Assembly: GCA_029268065.1 (NCBI GenBank)
Contig: JAJUHC010000001.1
Coordinates: 176,131 to 240,130, forward strand
DNA from: Clostridiales bacterium
Lineage (GTDB): Bacteria > Bacillota > Clostridia > Oscillospirales > Oscillospiraceae
Direction of reading: 5' to 3'
DNA: 64,000 nt
Shown: piece after piece, positions 24,393 through 32,839 of the stretch
Numbering within the stretch: position 1 is the first letter of the stretch
Layout of the letters: every line of letters starts with the position of its first letter
Program-made: the position numbers and the translations under genes
Notes under the pieces: generated by a model
What the model was told of the DNA's origin: nothing
Database searches by the model: none
Seen by the model: the letters and a program-made list of their open reading frames with translations, nothing else

Positions 24393-25832
24393 TCAGTTTA
24401 TCACGCAAAGTCCCGAGGGAAGATTTCCCGAGGTGCTCTTCAGCCTCACGCCGGATTCCTCGATGCTTTGCATGGCGTCTGCAAGGTCTTCTCCGATCTC
24501 CTCCCCGGGTATAAGGAGCGGGACGCCCGGAGGATACGCCCAGACATATTCGGCGCTTATCTTTCCGGATGCGTCCTTTACGGGGAGAACGGTTTTTTCG
24601 GAACGCAGAGCGTCCCCAATGCCGCATAAGCGCTTTGGCGTTGCACAGGGCGGGGGAACGCTCCGGCTCTTTTTTTCAGGCGCGCAGTTCCCGTCTAGAG
24701 CGAGAAGCGCGTCCGCAAATCGAAGAAGGGCTTCCGGCGTGTCCCCAAGCCCCGTCATGGCAAGAGCAAGAGCACCCGAAGACATTTCAAGCTCGATCCT
24801 GTGTTCGTCCCTCAGAAGGCGCATAAGCTCCACGCCGGTCAGGGAGGCTAGTTGGGTTGAAATAAGTATTTTGCTCCGGTCAAATCCGAAGACGTTGCCA
24901 TGATCACTCAAGGCCTCCCCGCCGTGGGACAGAACCTTCAGATGCTTAAGGGGCCCGATTCTTTCGCCGAACAGCCCGAGGCTTTTTTCCCAGCGCTGAA
25001 AAAGCATTTCGCCCTCCGATTCCAGCAGCCCGACGCAGCCGTCAATCGAGGACATAAGCAGGTAGGAGGGGCTGCTCGTTTCAAAGACTGAAAGCATCCT
25101 CGCAAACTCGCCTTCATCCGCGAGCTTCCCGCTCAAATGGGCAATCGCGGTCTGGGTAAGGCCGGGCAGAGTCTTGTGCAGGCTCTGTATGACGATATCC
25201 GCACCGGCCTTGACCGCGCCGCCGGGGAAATAATCCGAAAAGCCGAGATGAGCTCCGTGCGCCTCGTCGACAAGCACGGGGACACCTCTTGAATGCGCGG
25301 CGCGGCAGATTGCGCCGACGTCGCTTATAACGCCCTCGTAGGTTGGGCTCGTCAGGACAAGGAGTTTCGCGCCGGGATTATGAAGCAGCGCCTCCTCTAC
25401 GTCTTCCGGACGCAGGGAAGCGTATATACCAAGCTCACTGTCGCAGGGCGGCACGATGAACACCGGCTCGGCACCGCAGAGCTCCAGAGCGTTATATACG
25501 GACATATGGCAGTTCCTCGCCGCTATAACCCTGTCGCCCCGCTTTGCGAGCGCGCATACGGCGGCCAAAATGCCGCAGGTGCTTCCGTTGACGAGAAAAA
25601 ACGACCTTCCGCTGCCCCAAAGCCTCGAGGCTCTCAGCATCGCCTTTTGCAGCACGCCGCCGGGGGCGTGCAGGTTGTCAAAGCCCTCGATTTCGGTGAT
25701 ATCGAAAGCCGCTCCAAGCTTTCCGAGGTAAGGCGCCGTCGCGGTATTGCGCTTGTGTCCGGGCATATGCATGGGAAGCGATCCTGAGGACGCATATTCC
25801 TCCAGTAAATCCAAAATATCAGAATCGGACAT
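24393..25832 (-). CDS. PLP-dependent Orn/Lys/Arg decarboxylase family protein
   Basis: 479 residues. Fold type I PLP decarboxylase: 'PMHMPGHKRN', 'GIEGFDNLH'-like segment 'ITEIEGFDNLHAPGG', 'NGSTCGILAA', 'NCHMSVYNAL', 'VDEAHGAHLGF', and the PLP-Lys in 'IQSLHKTLPGLTQ', with the family C-terminal domain ending 'YPPGVPLLIPGEEI'. Lys, Arg or Orn specificity cannot be assigned by eye. ATG 25832, nine bases after AAAGG, is preferred to the ATG at 25841. No adjacent antiporter or polyamine genes. Confidence 0.9.
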   Translation of the reverse strand: MSDSDILDLLEEYASSGSLPMHMPGHKRNTATAPYLGKLGAAFDITEIEGFDNLHAPGGVLQKAMLRASRLWGSGRSFFLVNGSTCGILAAVCALAKRGDRVIAARNCHMSVYNALELCGAEPVFIVPPCDSELGIYASLRPEDVEEALLHNPGAKLLVLTSPTYEGVISDVGAICRAAHSRGVPVLVDEAHGAHLGFSDYFPGGAVKAGADIVIQSLHKTLPGLTQTAIAHLSGKLADEGEFARMLSVFETSSPSYLLMSSIDGCVGLLESEGEMLFQRWEKSLGLFGERIGPLKHLKVLSHGGEALSDHGNVFGFDRSKILISTQLASLTGVELMRLLRDEHRIELEMSSGALALAMTGLGDTPEALLRFADALLALDGNCAPEKKSRSVPPPCATPKRLCGIGDALRSEKTVLPVKDASGKISAEYVWAYPPGVPLLIPGEEIGEDLADAMQSIEESGVRLKSTSGNLPSGLCVIN

Positions 25833-26001
25833 ATAAGCCATCCTTTGATTTGTAAGTTAGCAGCTCGGCATTGAGCGCGCTCTGCCCGAGAGGGCGCATA
25901 CGCGGATCTTCAGAACGTTAAAACCTGTAAATAAAAAGGCATTAACAGTAAAACGTGAATAAAGTGAAAAAGCGCTGTGGAGCGGCGCTATGAAAGACCA
26001 A

Positions 26002-26028
26002 ACCTCCGGGCTTGATAAGCCCGGAGGT
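26002..26028 (-). terminator. Terminator after ridA
   Basis: ACCTCCGGGCTT pairs with AAGCCCGGAGGT, followed on the minus strand by a T-rich run. Confidence 0.8.
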
Positions 26029-26043
26029 AGAATCGGCACAATA

Positions 26044-26424
26044 TCAATCCAGGCATGCGACGGCCTCGATTTCCACGAGGGCGCCTTTGGGAAGGTCCTT
26101 GACCGCGAAAGCGGCGCGCGCCGGACATTTACCGGAGAAGTATTTTGCATAGACCTCGTTCATGGCGGAGAAGTTCCCTATGTCGCTCAGCATGACGGTC
26201 GTTTTGACGACATTTGAATAATCCGCTCCGGCCGCCTTCAGTATGGCGCCTATATTTTTCAGCGACTGCTCGGTCTGCCCGCATATGTCGGAGGCCGAAA
26301 AGGCGCCGGTGGACGGGTCTATGGGCAGCTGACCCGAGATGTAGAGCGTTTTCCCCGCCAAAACCGCCTGCGAGTAAGGGCCGACGGCCGCGGGGGCGTT
26401 TGAGGTTTCTATGATTTCCGGCAT
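26044..26424 (-). CDS. ridA: RidA family reactive enamine/imine deaminase
   Basis: 126 residues, typical length. It hydrolyses reactive 2-aminoacrylate and related enamines released by PLP enzymes. Signature '[13 protein letters not shown]', '[14 protein letters not shown]', and the C-terminal substrate Arg/Glu region '[24 protein letters not shown]'. Next to a PLP decarboxylase, which is a sensible though unproven functional pairing. Confidence 0.95.
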   Translation of the reverse strand: MPEIIETSNAPAAVGPYSQAVLAGKTLYISGQLPIDPSTGAFSASDICGQTEQSLKNIGAILKAAGADYSNVVKTTVMLSDIGNFSAMNEVYAKYFSGKCPARAAFAVKDLPKGALVEIEAVACLD

Positions 26425-26445
26425 CTGCGGAGCCTCCCTGGTTTT

Positions 26446-27441
26446 TTAATTGGATGGAGCTGAGGTGGATATGTATTTATAGTAGCTGGCGTAGTCTCTG
26501 TTCCAGTATTCGTAAGCCGAATCGCCCGCATGGCTGAGGAGGCGGTAGTTCTCGCTGATGTATTTACCGAGATACAGCGACACCTTGCGGGCGCCGTAGC
26601 AGTTGAGGTGCTCTCCTCTGTCCCTTGTGTCCGTCGCCCAGTCGAGGCCGTAATCCTGATAATTCAGGTTCAGGTCAAGGTATTTAACATCATGGCTCGC
26701 GGCGTATTGCGTAACCGCGTTGTGCTGAGCCATATTCCAGTAGGTGGGGCTGGGAATGCTTACAAGAATCAGGGCTATGCCGCTGTCCCTGCACAGATTT
26801 ACAATTTTATCAAGGTAATATTCTATCTGGGGAGTCATTTTCTGAATCTTGTCGGTGGGAGACATGTACTTGCTGCCGTTATAGGCGTTTATCTTGGTAA
26901 GCACCATATGCCCGTAATCCGAATGGTGCCAGCTGTAATTGTCCTTCATAAGAAAGTCCGTGATGCTGAGCCTTTTCCAGTAGTTGTGGTATCTGAAGAC
27001 GGAGTAATAGTGCTGAACGGCGATGGTCAGATCGTTTTCAAGAGAAGTGAGAGTTGACTTCCTTTCGTAAAGCGTGTCCGTATCAAGGATGACTACCTTC
27101 GGGGACTGAGTTTTCAGTATCGTTTTAAGCATGTAGTAGGAACCGGCCGTGTTCTGCCAGGGCTCGCCGCAGGTATAGCCCGCGTAACCGAAGCCGTTCC
27201 AGATGTCAAGGGGGGAAAAGCCCTCGACCGCGTTGCTGTTGCCTATAACAACGTAGTCAAGCGAATTCTTCGGAAGGCTGAATATCCCTCCGGCGTTGAA
27301 ATACAGAAGATCCCTATTGCTTTTTGGAATAAGGATCCTTGAAGCAAGCGTGAGCAGGATGAAAAATGTCAATGCAAAGAGTACGAATCGAATGAAGGCT
27401 GTGACGCCAGAGATGTCCGGCTTTGCTTTTGTATCCCGCAT
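26446..27441 (-). CDS. DltD-like SGNH-fold exported protein
   Basis: 331 residues. One N-terminal membrane anchor (about residues 15-35) then an extracellular SGNH-like domain: block I 'YVVIGNSNAVEGFSP' with the nucleophile Ser, and a C-terminal 'GEHLNCYGARKVS' with the His. It occupies the dltD slot of a dltA-C-B-D order, 11 bases after dltB. It does not look like textbook DltD in sequence, so it may transfer acyl groups to, or trim them from, another surface polymer. Confidence 0.75.
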   Translation of the reverse strand: MRDTKAKPDISGVTAFIRFVLFALTFFILLTLASRILIPKSNRDLLYFNAGGIFSLPKNSLDYVVIGNSNAVEGFSPLDIWNGFGYAGYTCGEPWQNTAGSYYMLKTILKTQSPKVVILDTDTLYERKSTLTSLENDLTIAVQHYYSVFRYHNYWKRLSITDFLMKDNYSWHHSDYGHMVLTKINAYNGSKYMSPTDKIQKMTPQIEYYLDKIVNLCRDSGIALILVSIPSPTYWNMAQHNAVTQYAASHDVKYLDLNLNYQDYGLDWATDTRDRGEHLNCYGARKVSLYLGKYISENYRLLSHAGDSAYEYWNRDYASYYKYISTSAPSN

Positions 27442-27452
27442 GTTGTTGCCAC

Positions 27453-29042
27453 CTAGAATTGAGCGTAAATGAAATCCACGGGATTATAGCCCGCTCCATA
27501 TGCGCCAAATATAATGACCGCAAAAATTGCGGCAAAGTATATACACCAGCGAATGGCTATATTTTTCTCGGCAATTCTCTCGCGCAGGGAAAAGCCCCTC
27601 TCCTGAAGCAGAGAAACGGCCAGCATTACTATGCCGCCGGCGCCTATTACAAAATAATCCTGGAGGTCCATGCCGAGCTTAAGAAGAGTACCGTTTGTCA
27701 GCGCCTTCGGATCAAAGCCCGTGAAGATCGAGCGCAGCATCGAGAACGCGGTCTTTGTCTCAGGGGCCCTGAAAATGAGCATTCCAATATTGACCAGGAC
27801 AAGGGTGCGGACAAGCTGCAGAGCCTTGTAGGGCCTTCCTTCGCGGTTTATTCTGAGGGCGGCGAAAAGCCTGGAAAACAGGGGTTCAAACAGCATTCCC
27901 AAGGCCATGATCACATAGTAATACATACCGTACAGGACATATTTCCAGCTCGCGCCGTGCCAGAGCCCGCAGAAAAGCCATACCAGAAATAGCGGTATCA
28001 GCGTCGGTACTATTTTGCCGGTATTGGAGCGCAAACGGCTTTTAATAAGCTTGCTTAGCTTCACAAACCACTTTGAAAGGGATACGGAATAGAGTATAAA
28101 ATCACGGAGCCAGGCTCCGAGCGTCATGTGCCAGCGCCGCCAGAACTCCGCGACCGTCCTGGAAAAAAACGGACGCTCGAAGTTTTTCACAAGGCTTATG
28201 CCGAACATCTGAGCGCTGCCGGTAACAATGTCCATGGCGCCGGAAAACTCCGCGTATATCTGCAGGGTGAAAAGAAGCACGCCTAAAAGGACAACAAGCC
28301 CGGAGTAGGCCGAGGGGCTTGCAAAAACGGTTTTGACCACGATGTTAACGCGGTCGGCTATTACTATTTTTTTGAAAAGGCCCCAGACGATAAGCTGAGC
28401 TCCGAAGGTGAATTCTTTATAACTGAAGGCATGCCCCTCGTAAAGCTGCCCGGCCAGCTGGTCGTAACGCGCAAAGGGGCCCTCCACGATATGCGGAAAA
28501 AAGCTGAGAAACAACGCAACGCGGCAAGGATTCCTGTCCGCCCTGCATTTTCCGCGGTATACGTCTATTATATAACCCGCTGCCATGAGGGTGTAAAACG
28601 ATATTCCGAGGGGAAGAGCTATCCTGCGGGAGCGGATCGCTATATTCAGGTTCAGAAGCTTCGATATAACGTTTATGTTATCCGCAAAAAAGTTAAAGTA
28701 CTTCAAAAAGGCCAGCAGACCGAAGTTGACAAGCAGGGCGACAAAAACAACGAGCTTTTTCCGCCGTGTCACCTTCTCGGAGAGGGCTTTTCTTTCCTCC
28801 TTGGGTGTCGACGCTTTGGCGCTTTCGTAGCCTTCTATGATTTTTCCAAGCCATAAGCCGCATATATAAACGGATACTGTCGAAATAAGAAGATATACTA
28901 TGAGGCCTCCGCTGGATACGCAGTAAAAAACGTAGCTTGCAAGCAGAAGTATGATCCATCGAAGCCTTTTGGGTGTCACATAGTAGAGGAGGAGCGAAAG
29001 TCCAAGGAACACAACGATGTAAAGATATGAATTATATGCCAT
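27453..29042 (-). CDS. dltB: MBOAT-family O-acyltransferase, DltB-like
   Basis: 529 residues, about ten membrane helices. Membrane-bound O-acyltransferase signatures 'EFWRRWHMTLGAWLRDFIL' and the catalytic His in 'LFCGLWHGASWKYVLYG'. DltB receives the aminoacyl group from the carrier DltC and passes it across the membrane toward teichoic acid. Longer than classical DltB (about 400) and closer in size to alginate/peptidoglycan O-acetyltransferase MBOATs, but the carrier protein six bases upstream supports a Dlt-type chemistry. Confidence 0.85.
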   Translation of the reverse strand: MAYNSYLYIVVFLGLSLLLYYVTPKRLRWIILLLASYVFYCVSSGGLIVYLLISTVSVYICGLWLGKIIEGYESAKASTPKEERKALSEKVTRRKKLVVFVALLVNFGLLAFLKYFNFFADNINVISKLLNLNIAIRSRRIALPLGISFYTLMAAGYIIDVYRGKCRADRNPCRVALFLSFFPHIVEGPFARYDQLAGQLYEGHAFSYKEFTFGAQLIVWGLFKKIVIADRVNIVVKTVFASPSAYSGLVVLLGVLLFTLQIYAEFSGAMDIVTGSAQMFGISLVKNFERPFFSRTVAEFWRRWHMTLGAWLRDFILYSVSLSKWFVKLSKLIKSRLRSNTGKIVPTLIPLFLVWLFCGLWHGASWKYVLYGMYYYVIMALGMLFEPLFSRLFAALRINREGRPYKALQLVRTLVLVNIGMLIFRAPETKTAFSMLRSIFTGFDPKALTNGTLLKLGMDLQDYFVIGAGGIVMLAVSLLQERGFSLRERIAEKNIAIRWCIYFAAIFAVIIFGAYGAGYNPVDFIYAQF

Positions 29043-29048
29043 TATGCT

Positions 29049-29279
29049 TTAGTCCTCGTCCCTTATGCGAGTGATAAGCGCGTAGATTGCCTGCGCCGAT
29101 TTGAAGTTTTCCGGAACTATGTCGAGCGGGGATATTTCTATGCCGAACTCCGTGCATAATTCAACGACAAGCGTCATTATCTCAAGCGAGCTGAGGATGC
29201 CGTCCTCAATCAGATCGTCCTCGAGGGCAAAGTCTACGCCCGGCTTCAGATCCTCAAGTATTTCAAGCAACTTATCCAT
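29049..29279 (-). CDS. dltC: D-alanyl carrier protein-like acyl carrier
   Basis: 76 residues, four-helix carrier fold. The phosphopantetheine site is in 'EDGILSSLEIM' (Ser 31, S-S-L in place of the usual D-S-L). It carries the thioester-bound amino acid between ligase and MBOAT. Tight spacing to both neighbours. Confidence 0.85.
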   Translation of the reverse strand: MDKLLEILEDLKPGVDFALEDDLIEDGILSSLEIMTLVVELCTEFGIEISPLDIVPENFKSAQAIYALITRIRDED

Positions 29280-29299
29280 GATATTGACCTCCGTTTGTT

Positions 29300-30808
29300 T
29301 TAAAGCGTATGATAGCTGCTTTTCAGGTGCTTCCTGTCAATCTTTCCGTTAGGATTGAGGGGCATGCTCTTCACCTGAACGAGTCTGTTAGGATGCATAT
29401 ATTCAGGCAGCTTCGCTTTTATGACATCCCTGACGGCGGCTTCCTCGATTTCACCCTGATATACGAGCACTATCCTGTCGTTTTCGTCGTCGAAGATACA
29501 GGCGCAGGCCTTTATGCGGTCAACGGAGCCGACGGCGGTTTCTATCTCGCCGAGCTCAATGCGGTAGCCCATGCGCTTTATCTGAAAGTCCTTGCGCGTT
29601 ATGTAGATGAGCTCGCCGCGGTCGTTGTACCTGACAAGGTCGCCGGTCTTATAAACAAGCTCGGGATAATTCGGGTTGAGAGGGTTCTGAACGAAGGCCT
29701 GAGAGGTCTTTTCCGGGTTGTTGTAGTAGCCGAGCGCAAGAAAGGAGCCTCTGACGCAAAGCTCGCCTTCCTCCCCGGGAGCCGCCTCCGTACCGTCGTC
29801 CTTTATGACGATAACGTCGCAGTTGGAGCAGGCCCTGCCTATCGGAAGAGCCTCGTCGTCCGCGAATTTGCGGTCGACGATATAATAGGTGCAGATATCG
29901 GTAATCTCGGTCGGACCGTAGAGGTTTGCGAAAAGCACGCCCGGCAGCTTCGATATCCAGTAGTTAAGCTGCTTAGTCGGCATTACCTCGCCGGCAAAAA
30001 GCACCCTCTTCAGCTCCGGAAGCGGCACATAGTCGAGAGCCTTCAGGTTTGATATTATGGAGAGGGCGGATGGCACCCAGTATATCGTATCGACATGCTT
30101 TTCGTTCATGTACTGAAGCAGCTTGACGGGGAAGGAGAAGAACTTTTTGGGCAATATGTGCAGAGTGCAGCCCGCCTTGATGGTCGAGAAAATGTCAAGT
30201 ACGGACATGCTGAAGTAAAACGGGGTCTGGTTTCCGAACTGCGTGTTTTCATCTATACCGAAGGTTTCCTGTATCCATTCGGCGTATGCGATTACGCTTC
30301 TGTGGCAGATCACCGCGCCTTTTGGAACGCCCGTGGAGCCGGAAGTGAAGAGCGCGTAAAGCGGATCCGTGTCTATCGACCTTCTCCTTATCGCGTCCAT
30401 CCCGGGATAATCTATCGGACCGGAGGAAGAATCCTCGTAAAAAAACAGGCGGCCTTCAAACGAAAGCCCAAGGGCCTTTTCCTCGTGTCTTCTGTCCGTG
30501 AGCACTGCTATGGGACGGAGGGTTTCAAAAATGACGTTTATTCGGTCCGAGGGCATTTTTGCGTCTATCACGACGTAAAAGTTGCCGCTGTAAACGACTC
30601 CAAAATATGCGACCAGACTGTCGGCACAGTTGTCCATCAATACCGCGACAGGAGCGTTTCTTTTGCCCAGGGAAGCAAGGCTGCTGCCGATGGCCATGGC
30701 CTTGTTCACGGCTTCGCGGTAAGTAATCTCGGTGTTCTCGTCGGTAAAGGCCGCTTTTTCGGGATAGTATTTCGCGGATGCCTCAAGATATTCCAGTATG
30801 TTTTTCAT
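29300..30808 (-). CDS. dltA: DltA-like amino-acid adenylating ligase
   Basis: 502 residues, normal DltA length. ANL superfamily adenylation domain with 'ALFTSGSTGVPKGAVICH' (A3), 'ANLYGPTEITDICTYY' (A5), 'YKTGDLVRYNDRGELIYITRKDFQIKRMGYRIELGEIE' (A7/A8), and the C-terminal catalytic Lys in 'NPNGKIDRKHL' (A10). It activates an amino acid, D-Ala in classical systems, and loads the carrier. ATG 30808 lies six bases after GGAGG and is chosen over an upstream TTG. Substrate identity here is inferred only from the gene order. Confidence 0.85.
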   Translation of the reverse strand: MKNILEYLEASAKYYPEKAAFTDENTEITYREAVNKAMAIGSSLASLGKRNAPVAVLMDNCADSLVAYFGVVYSGNFYVVIDAKMPSDRINVIFETLRPIAVLTDRRHEEKALGLSFEGRLFFYEDSSSGPIDYPGMDAIRRRSIDTDPLYALFTSGSTGVPKGAVICHRSVIAYAEWIQETFGIDENTQFGNQTPFYFSMSVLDIFSTIKAGCTLHILPKKFFSFPVKLLQYMNEKHVDTIYWVPSALSIISNLKALDYVPLPELKRVLFAGEVMPTKQLNYWISKLPGVLFANLYGPTEITDICTYYIVDRKFADDEALPIGRACSNCDVIVIKDDGTEAAPGEEGELCVRGSFLALGYYNNPEKTSQAFVQNPLNPNYPELVYKTGDLVRYNDRGELIYITRKDFQIKRMGYRIELGEIETAVGSVDRIKACACIFDDENDRIVLVYQGEIEEAAVRDVIKAKLPEYMHPNRLVQVKSMPLNPNGKIDRKHLKSSYHTL

Positions 30809-30865
30809 CGACATCCTCCACGACAATGTTATTTAAGGAATAGGGGGGAAGAAAAAACAAGAACA

Positions 30866-30887
30866 AGGTATTGCGTGCGCAATACCT
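30866..30887 (-). promoter_or_regulatory. Hairpin in the dlt leader (possible attenuator)
   Basis: AGGTATTGCG and CGCAATACCT form a 10-base stem around two bases; on the minus strand a T-rich run (TGTTCTTGTTTTTT) follows, as in a terminator, between promoter and dltA. Confidence 0.5.
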
Positions 30888-30987
30888 GTCGGCGTATCCG
30901 AATAGTTGGAAACGACTGCAAATTCAGCATGGGCTTTAATGAGTCGAGAAAGGACGAAAAATACGTTTTTTCTATTAAAGCTATAAC

Positions 30988-31016
30988 ATTCTACCATTTG
31001 CATTTCCAAAAATCAA
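30988..31016 (-). promoter_or_regulatory. Promoter of the dlt-like operon
   Basis: Minus strand TTGATT (31016-31011), 17-base spacer, TAGAAT (30993-30988), giving an about 170-base leader. Confidence 0.7.
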
Positions 31017-31079
31017 TAATAATTACCGAATTTTTTTATCCATAATATGACATAATAGACAAAAAGTATAAATATAAAT

Positions 31080-31107
31080 CCGGAGGGCGCGGATACGCGC
31101 CCTCCGG
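31080..31107 (-). terminator. Terminator after the FapA-family gene
   Basis: CCGGAGGGCGCG pairs with CGCGCCCTCCGG around four bases, followed on the minus strand by an A/T-rich run. Confidence 0.75.
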
Positions 31108-31178
31108 AACCGCTGGACGTTATTGCATGTCTGAAAACCGCTTTGCGGCTTTGCCCTCAAACTGTGCCTTGAATTATC

Positions 31179-32621
31179 TCAGCGGGCGACGCTGGTGTGA
31201 ACGCAGCCGTCTTTGGAATAAAACATAGTATTGTTCAGAGTTTCGGTGACGGAAAGATTTGCCGTCCCCATGACTATCGCTGTTCCGGGATAGATGGTGC
31301 CTTTGCACACGATTTTGCCGCTCGTTTTGCTTATAACGTCATCAATATCGTTCAGTTCCTTTTTTGTGTCATTCAGCAACTTGGTATTCACGTTATAGCT
31401 GTACTCGGCTTTTTCAAAAACTTCCTTTTTTTCGGGCGGAAGCATGTCGCTTATCGCCATACGATTATAAACGGTCACAAGCTGCCTCAGACTGTCGACG
31501 GTTTTTTCCAATTCCAGAAGCTTTGACTTTAATTCGGCCTGACGTTCTAGCAGGCTCGTATTGGTAACCAGCTCCAATTTCGTTTTAACGTTTGAAATCG
31601 ACCCGATGGTCCTGGTCTCAATATTGCCTCCAACAGAGCAGCTTCCGCCGATAATTTTGGATATCTCCCCGATGGTCTTCAGATTGTTTCCGCATTTGAT
31701 GCTGCTGTTCAAAATATATTCGGCCGTAATGTCGCCCTTAACGGTGATCTTGCAGTTTTCAATGAAACGGCAGGTCAAATCGCCGTCGCAATGCAGCTCG
31801 CTGCCGGTAATTCCGCTTTGAAGCTTAACGTTGCCGCCGGCTTTTATAAAGGCGCTTTCCACCGTTCCTCTGATGCTGATGTTTTCTCCCGCTTCAACCT
31901 TGTATCCCGGAAGCACGGAGCCGAGTACGGACAGGCTGCTAGCGACCTTTATATGGCCGGTTGAAATATCGACGTCCCCTTCGATCGAGAAAACATCATT
32001 GACATGGACCCTGTTTCCCTTAAATTCAACAGGGCCGTCTTTTGCGGCGAGGACCGCGGTGCCGTCCTCGCTCAGTTCCGTGTTTTTGCCCAGAATGGAC
32101 GGAATGGGTTTGCCGCGTTTCTGGACCAGTGTCTTCCCTGTGACGGAGATTCCGGGGCTGCCTTCCGAAGGCAGGGTGATCCGGGCCAGAACCTGTCCCT
32201 TCGAGACATTCTCTATGTTGTCAAGATTATAGAAATCTATCGTACCGTCTTCTTTTTCCTTGAAACCGGCGTTCTGCTTGTCGGCGTCAAAAAGCAGGGT
32301 GAAACCGCCGTCCGCGCCGTCAATCGGAGCGGTACCTCTGGCAATCACCACACTGCTGTTATATACTGGCGATGCGGCAAGCCGTTCAAGCCTCTCCGCG
32401 TCTATATTCGTAGTTATACCTTTGTCTGACAGCGCCTTTTTCAGAGCCTCAAGCGTCGGCGGCGCACCGCCGTTGAGCGGAGGCTCAATGCTTATGTATG
32501 CTGCAAGCTCATTTTTATCGGCCGATACACGTATCACGGCATCGACTGGAGGAGAGGCATCATGTGGACTTTCTTCTGCAATATCATTTACTACAGCATC
32601 AGTAATTTCAGATATATCCAT
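31179..32621 (-). CDS. FapA family (DUF342) polymerisation-type protein
   Basis: 480 residues. An N-terminal region, then a right-handed beta-helix built of 'G-I-V/I-x-G' style repeats (about residues 190-340: 'VFSIEGDVDISTGHIKVASS', 'GENISIRGTVES', 'GNVKLQSGITGS', 'GDITAEYIL'), then a coiled coil (about 345-420), then a final beta segment. This is the DUF342/FapA layout. FapA-type proteins are linked to flagellar polar placement or cell-surface signalling in other bacteria, but no motility gene is near. SD GGAGA precedes the ATG. Confidence 0.88.
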   Translation of the reverse strand: MDISEITDAVVNDIAEESPHDASPPVDAVIRVSADKNELAAYISIEPPLNGGAPPTLEALKKALSDKGITTNIDAERLERLAASPVYNSSVVIARGTAPIDGADGGFTLLFDADKQNAGFKEKEDGTIDFYNLDNIENVSKGQVLARITLPSEGSPGISVTGKTLVQKRGKPIPSILGKNTELSEDGTAVLAAKDGPVEFKGNRVHVNDVFSIEGDVDISTGHIKVASSLSVLGSVLPGYKVEAGENISIRGTVESAFIKAGGNVKLQSGITGSELHCDGDLTCRFIENCKITVKGDITAEYILNSSIKCGNNLKTIGEISKIIGGSCSVGGNIETRTIGSISNVKTKLELVTNTSLLERQAELKSKLLELEKTVDSLRQLVTVYNRMAISDMLPPEKKEVFEKAEYSYNVNTKLLNDTKKELNDIDDVISKTSGKIVCKGTIYPGTAIVMGTANLSVTETLNNTMFYSKDGCVHTSVAR

Positions 32622-32766
32622 ATGTAGGTCTCCTTTCTTGTAAGTCTTAAAATTACTGAATAGGACACTACACGCTTATATGTCGGCATTTTTTAAAAAA
32701 AATGAATAAGCGCAGAAGATTTTTTACGCTAATACCGCACAATTTCAACAATATACACCCTCAGGG

Positions 32767-32789
32767 GGTATACAATACCCCCTGAAAAA
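32767..32789 (-). terminator. Terminator-like hairpin 3' of the FAD oxidoreductase
   Basis: CAGGGGGTA pairs with TACCCCCTG. It resembles one module of the hairpin-chain elements but occurs alone, without their termini. Confidence 0.6.
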
Positions 32790-32839
32790 TTTGCGACAGT
32801 GTTGGCTTATTCGGTGTGAAGCTAAGCACCGCGCTTCGA

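Noticed and set aside
32622..32839. SigD-type (motility) promoter before the FapA gene
   Set aside because: A GCCGACAT-like -10 exists on the minus strand, but no matching TAAA -35 at the right spacing was found.
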